Below, piece after piece: positions 60,721-64,000 of a DNA stretch of 64,000 nucleotides (position 1 is the stretch's first letter; each line of letters starts with the position of its first letter). The DNA lies in contig CM057826.1 of NCBI GenBank assembly GCA_030068075.1, forward strand, positions 71,273,312 through 71,337,311. The letters are read 5' to 3'. Source of the stretch: Paguma larvata (Eukaryota; Chordata; Mammalia; Carnivora; Viverridae). The notes beneath the pieces are model-generated. The model was given only the letters and a program-made list of their open reading frames with translations. It did no database searches and was not told where the DNA came from. The translations under genes and the position numbers were made by a program.

Positions 60721-63639
60721 CAAAGTGCAAATAGACACAATAAGGCCTCCTACCCCATTTCAGAGGATACAACGTGACTGTCCCTTTGCTACCTGTATAG
60801 CCTGAAAACGTGGTCACCAAAAACACTTTCAATAAATAAACTTCCTTTTCAACACACGTGTGGGGATGTGCATGTGCGTGGACGTGTTCATTTTTGTTTG
60901 TACAGAAGCACAACATGCGGAATAATTCTCTTTGGGGATAATGCATGCCACAGTCATGGGCAACTTTAAATTTCTGTGGTTAAATAAAATTTCAAAAATT
61001 CTGTCCAAGTTTGATGTAAAGGGCTTACTGATCTAGGTCCTTTGAGAAGTAAAACTTTTCAAAAATACAAAGCAGGAAATTGTGATCACTAAGCGGAGTT
61101 ACCACTGTGATGTTCCCTGTGTACGGCTTATTCGGAGCCCTACAAAAAAGAACACAAAGTAAGCTGGGGCTTCTGAAGCTCCAGCCCCATGCTTCTTCAA
61201 GGCTGCAATCCTGTGAGCTATTCTTGCAATGGCGTTTGATGGTAAAATAGTGAAAACATCAGATTATCCTAAGAATACCATTTTAAAAGGAGGAATTTCT
61301 GGTATTGCTTTTTTTTCTACTGTGACCCAGAAAGACCCACCAATTCCTGGGCAAGCAAACTGAGAGTGTGGCAGGACCAGCACAAATTGTTGAGTTATAA
61401 GGACCTGGAGCCACCTGTTCCCCAGCAGGGATAACTCGCAGTCCCTGTTTCTATAAGGTGGGGAGCTACGAGGGAAGGGAAACTGAACATGGGGAAGATT
61501 CTAGAGCCAATTTGCTATTCCAGTACTCTTGGGTTGCTTTTTCACTAAAGAACAGAGAAAGAATTCTTTTCTACCACTAATTACTCATAACTACCCATAA
61601 AAAGCAGAAGTGTCCATAAATACCATTTTCGAAATATAGATGGTTCGATCAAAGGTCTGGCTACCATTAGCTCAATTAATTTACACGTGTGTTCTCTCCC
61701 ATCACTGTGAGCAATGTAACATCTTCACCATCACCCCTGAAAGTTTTCCAGTTTAATCTCATTCAATTACAATCGCTGCCTTGGGTTATTCATTCTAAGG
61801 TACTTTGCATTCGGTCCACAATGCTTCCAGTCACCTGGTCTCCACTCACCCATAATATGCTGCTGTCATTACTCCAATAGCCATCTCCTGGACTTTTCTT
61901 TAATAGTCACAGCAAACAAAGTGAAAACCGAGTTGCCTTCTGTCCGCCCTTGGGAAGTGACCGCTGAATGCTCCTTCCCATACATCTCTGGGAGGCGACC
62001 AAGCTGCTTGAACTGATTTTTCAAGCCAGCCCTTGGCCCCATGTGGTCTATTTTGATTCTATCAGCTTATGCTGAGGATGGAGGATACATGCCCTTGAGT
62101 GAACACCCAATGCCAATTTGAGTCCATTTTCTTCCCCTATTTTAGCCAAGCGTGGCTCCTGTCTCTAAACTCTCATTGCTGTTCCTTCTGCCACCACAGC
62201 TGGTTGCTGTCCTAGAGTTTTATCTCCCCTACCGACTAAAGTACAGGATTGATTTCTGCACTGGGAGGAAAGAATTTAATTGGTGAATAACAGTCACTTT
62301 TATTCCCTTGCATTCAGCGAATTTACAAGCTATCTCAGTATTTCAAAAAATAGGGCCTTCAGGCAGGAGTAGCATTTGAATCTGAGCATCAGCCATCTAT
62401 CTACCTCAAGCACTCAGAGCCCAGTGAAGTTCAGTTGTTACTTAGAAAGCCTTAATAGGCACCATGGGACCCTAACACATTCTCTCTTTCACACACAGAA
62501 GCAGTCTGGCAACTTTCTAAAGAACAAAGAGCCAGTACAGCAGCTCAGCTCTCTACTTTCCTTTCAAGCTCTGTTTCTGTTCATCTAATTTTTTGTATAT
62601 CGCAAATTAAATTACTTAAGGCATATTCCCCACTAAAATTACGACTAAAGCAAGGCTACAGGAAAGAGAAATATTTGTCGGTCCTTCTCAGAAATAAAGG
62701 AATTGAATATCAATACTTCTTTTTAAAAGAATAACTATATTGGGGCCTATTGTATCCCAAGATTCAAATAGCAAGTGCAGCCCCTACACTAAGGGGAACA
62801 GAGGGAGCCCCTAAAGGCCGTGCCTTCCTGCACGAAAATCCACGAGTTATCACCAGGTCATTTGAAATGTCTGCTTAGCCACAGGGCCGCTTCAGTTCTG
62901 TGCTAGAGAACCAAACAATATCAAACTGCCCTGCATGCTGGTATTGAACAAAGCCAGCTGTGAATACTAACATACAAAAATAAATACAATGTCATAGGAC
63001 ATGGATCCACTGAACAAAGTAACAGAAGGATTTATTGTGTTCCTATGATATAGAATGGAGAAAACCCACACCGAAAATCACATTAGGAGAGAAGGTGAGT
63101 AGTACGACTGTGACATAAACTGAATGGAAATCTGGGAACCCGCAAATGGGAGTCAAGGAGGAATTAATAGCTCCATAAACCTACAAGTCTCACTCCTAGT
63201 CCTCACTTCCACTCTTGCCCCCAATCTGTATGTAATTCACAAATAATCCTAAATTATACACTTGGTATAAAAAATTATCCAGAGATGGATTCCCCCAATA
63301 ATGACAACTTATATTACTTTTTGCTACTTCAATTAATAATTTTTCTCTAATATGTTCTTCTGCTGGTGTCCAAGGCACCTGCTAAAAATGCCAAAAGACT
63401 ATTTGTTATTTCCACATCCACAGAAATGTAATTAAGAGTATACAAGGATAAGAAGGAAGTCACATGGGGTGGTAATTTTTATTGTGGTGCACTCACATTT
63501 TTTTTGAGATATTATTAAGGATGATATGGCAAGATGAATTTTTTTGGAAGGCAGTAAGACTACTCTTAAAAGACACTAAAGAGACTGTTGTAAATAATAA
63601 TTAGTCAACTATTAAGGGGTTCAGGACAGCCTCACCACC
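60721..63639. other. anonymous non-coding sequence, 2.9 kb
   Basis: No gene or repeat family recognised. Frames at 60710-60946 (minus), 61689-61880 (plus), 62376-62588 (plus) and 63196-63378 (minus) show no domain. Confidence 0.5.
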
Positions 63640-64000
63640 CCCCCCAGAATATACACTTTGGCATGTGGATTATTTTGAGCTGAATGCACTTGAGACTTTG
63701 CAGGATCAAGAGACACTTTTGTCTCTCAACCACACACAAGAATCTAAATTGAGGGTCTTTCTCAGAATTAGGGTTTTTCACAGAGATAAACATTATCTGG
63801 GTGACCCATCTATATGGCAGGGCAAACATCTAATTGCCAAATACTGTTCTTCTTATTGCCTAGTGGAATGCATTTCTTTCCTCTGAAACCCCAGTGCCCT
63901 ACCCCATCTCCTTAATTCAGAATGACATACACACCTCATGTTGCCTGCCTGTGGAATCTCCGTATTTATGTGGATTCCCCAAATGTATGCCTATTAAATT
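63640..64000 (+). mobile_element. LTR, ERV1-like, sense, cut by the window end
   Basis: Carries the shared 5' block ('gaatatacactttggcatgt', then 'ggattattttgagctga') and reaches an ATTAAA near the last bases. The 3' end lies outside the window. Frames at 63632-63829 and 63665-63886 lie in it. Confidence 0.5.

Overview
This window is mammalian nuclear DNA from a carnivoran, most likely a cat-like (feliform) species. The main evidence is 17 loci of the carnivore tRNA-Lys-derived CAN-SINE. Their body sequence (a 'ctcaggtcatgatctcac' block, then a B box, then 'gctgacagctcagagcctgg') is the feliform rather than the dog or bear/mustelid form. I found no protein-coding gene, recognisable exon set, rRNA, functional tRNA or CpG island. 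The window reads as intergenic or deep-intronic DNA, AT-rich and CpG-poor. The open reading frames over 60 codons are chance frames, or frames running through SINEs, LINEs and microsatellites.

Layout. 1-8.4 kb is mostly anonymous sequence with one CAN-SINE, L2 remnants, a 25-bp perfect tandem duplication and a hAT-like DNA transposon fragment. 8.4-12.7 kb holds a CAN-SINE, five head-to-tail MIR fragments, an antisense LTR and two closely spaced CAN-SINEs. 12.7-25 kb holds L2/MIR remnants, an internally rearranged L1 3' end at 19.9-21.2 kb with microsatellites inside it, an older L1, and a convergent CAN-SINE pair at 23.1-23.7 kb. 25-35 kb is sparse, with a foldback SINE at 29.45-29.66 kb, more CAN-SINEs and an old L1 tail. 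35.07-49.46 kb is a 14.4-kb stretch with no CAN-SINE and few recognisable repeats. 49.4-64 kb is a dense nest of mobile elements: a MIR inside a MIR, a SINE inside an LTR, a 5'-inverted L1 inside a SINE, a 1.27-kb solo LTR inside an ancient L1, a 363-bp solo LTR with a 4-bp target duplication, and two further LTRs of a shared family.

Nothing here looks like an undescribed multi-gene system. The content of interest is retrotransposition history, read from target-site duplications and nesting order, plus the repeat-poor central block, which is a candidate for conserved non-coding function. Repeat family names are given only to the level that can be recognised by eye. Subfamily names and ages need a repeat-library search.
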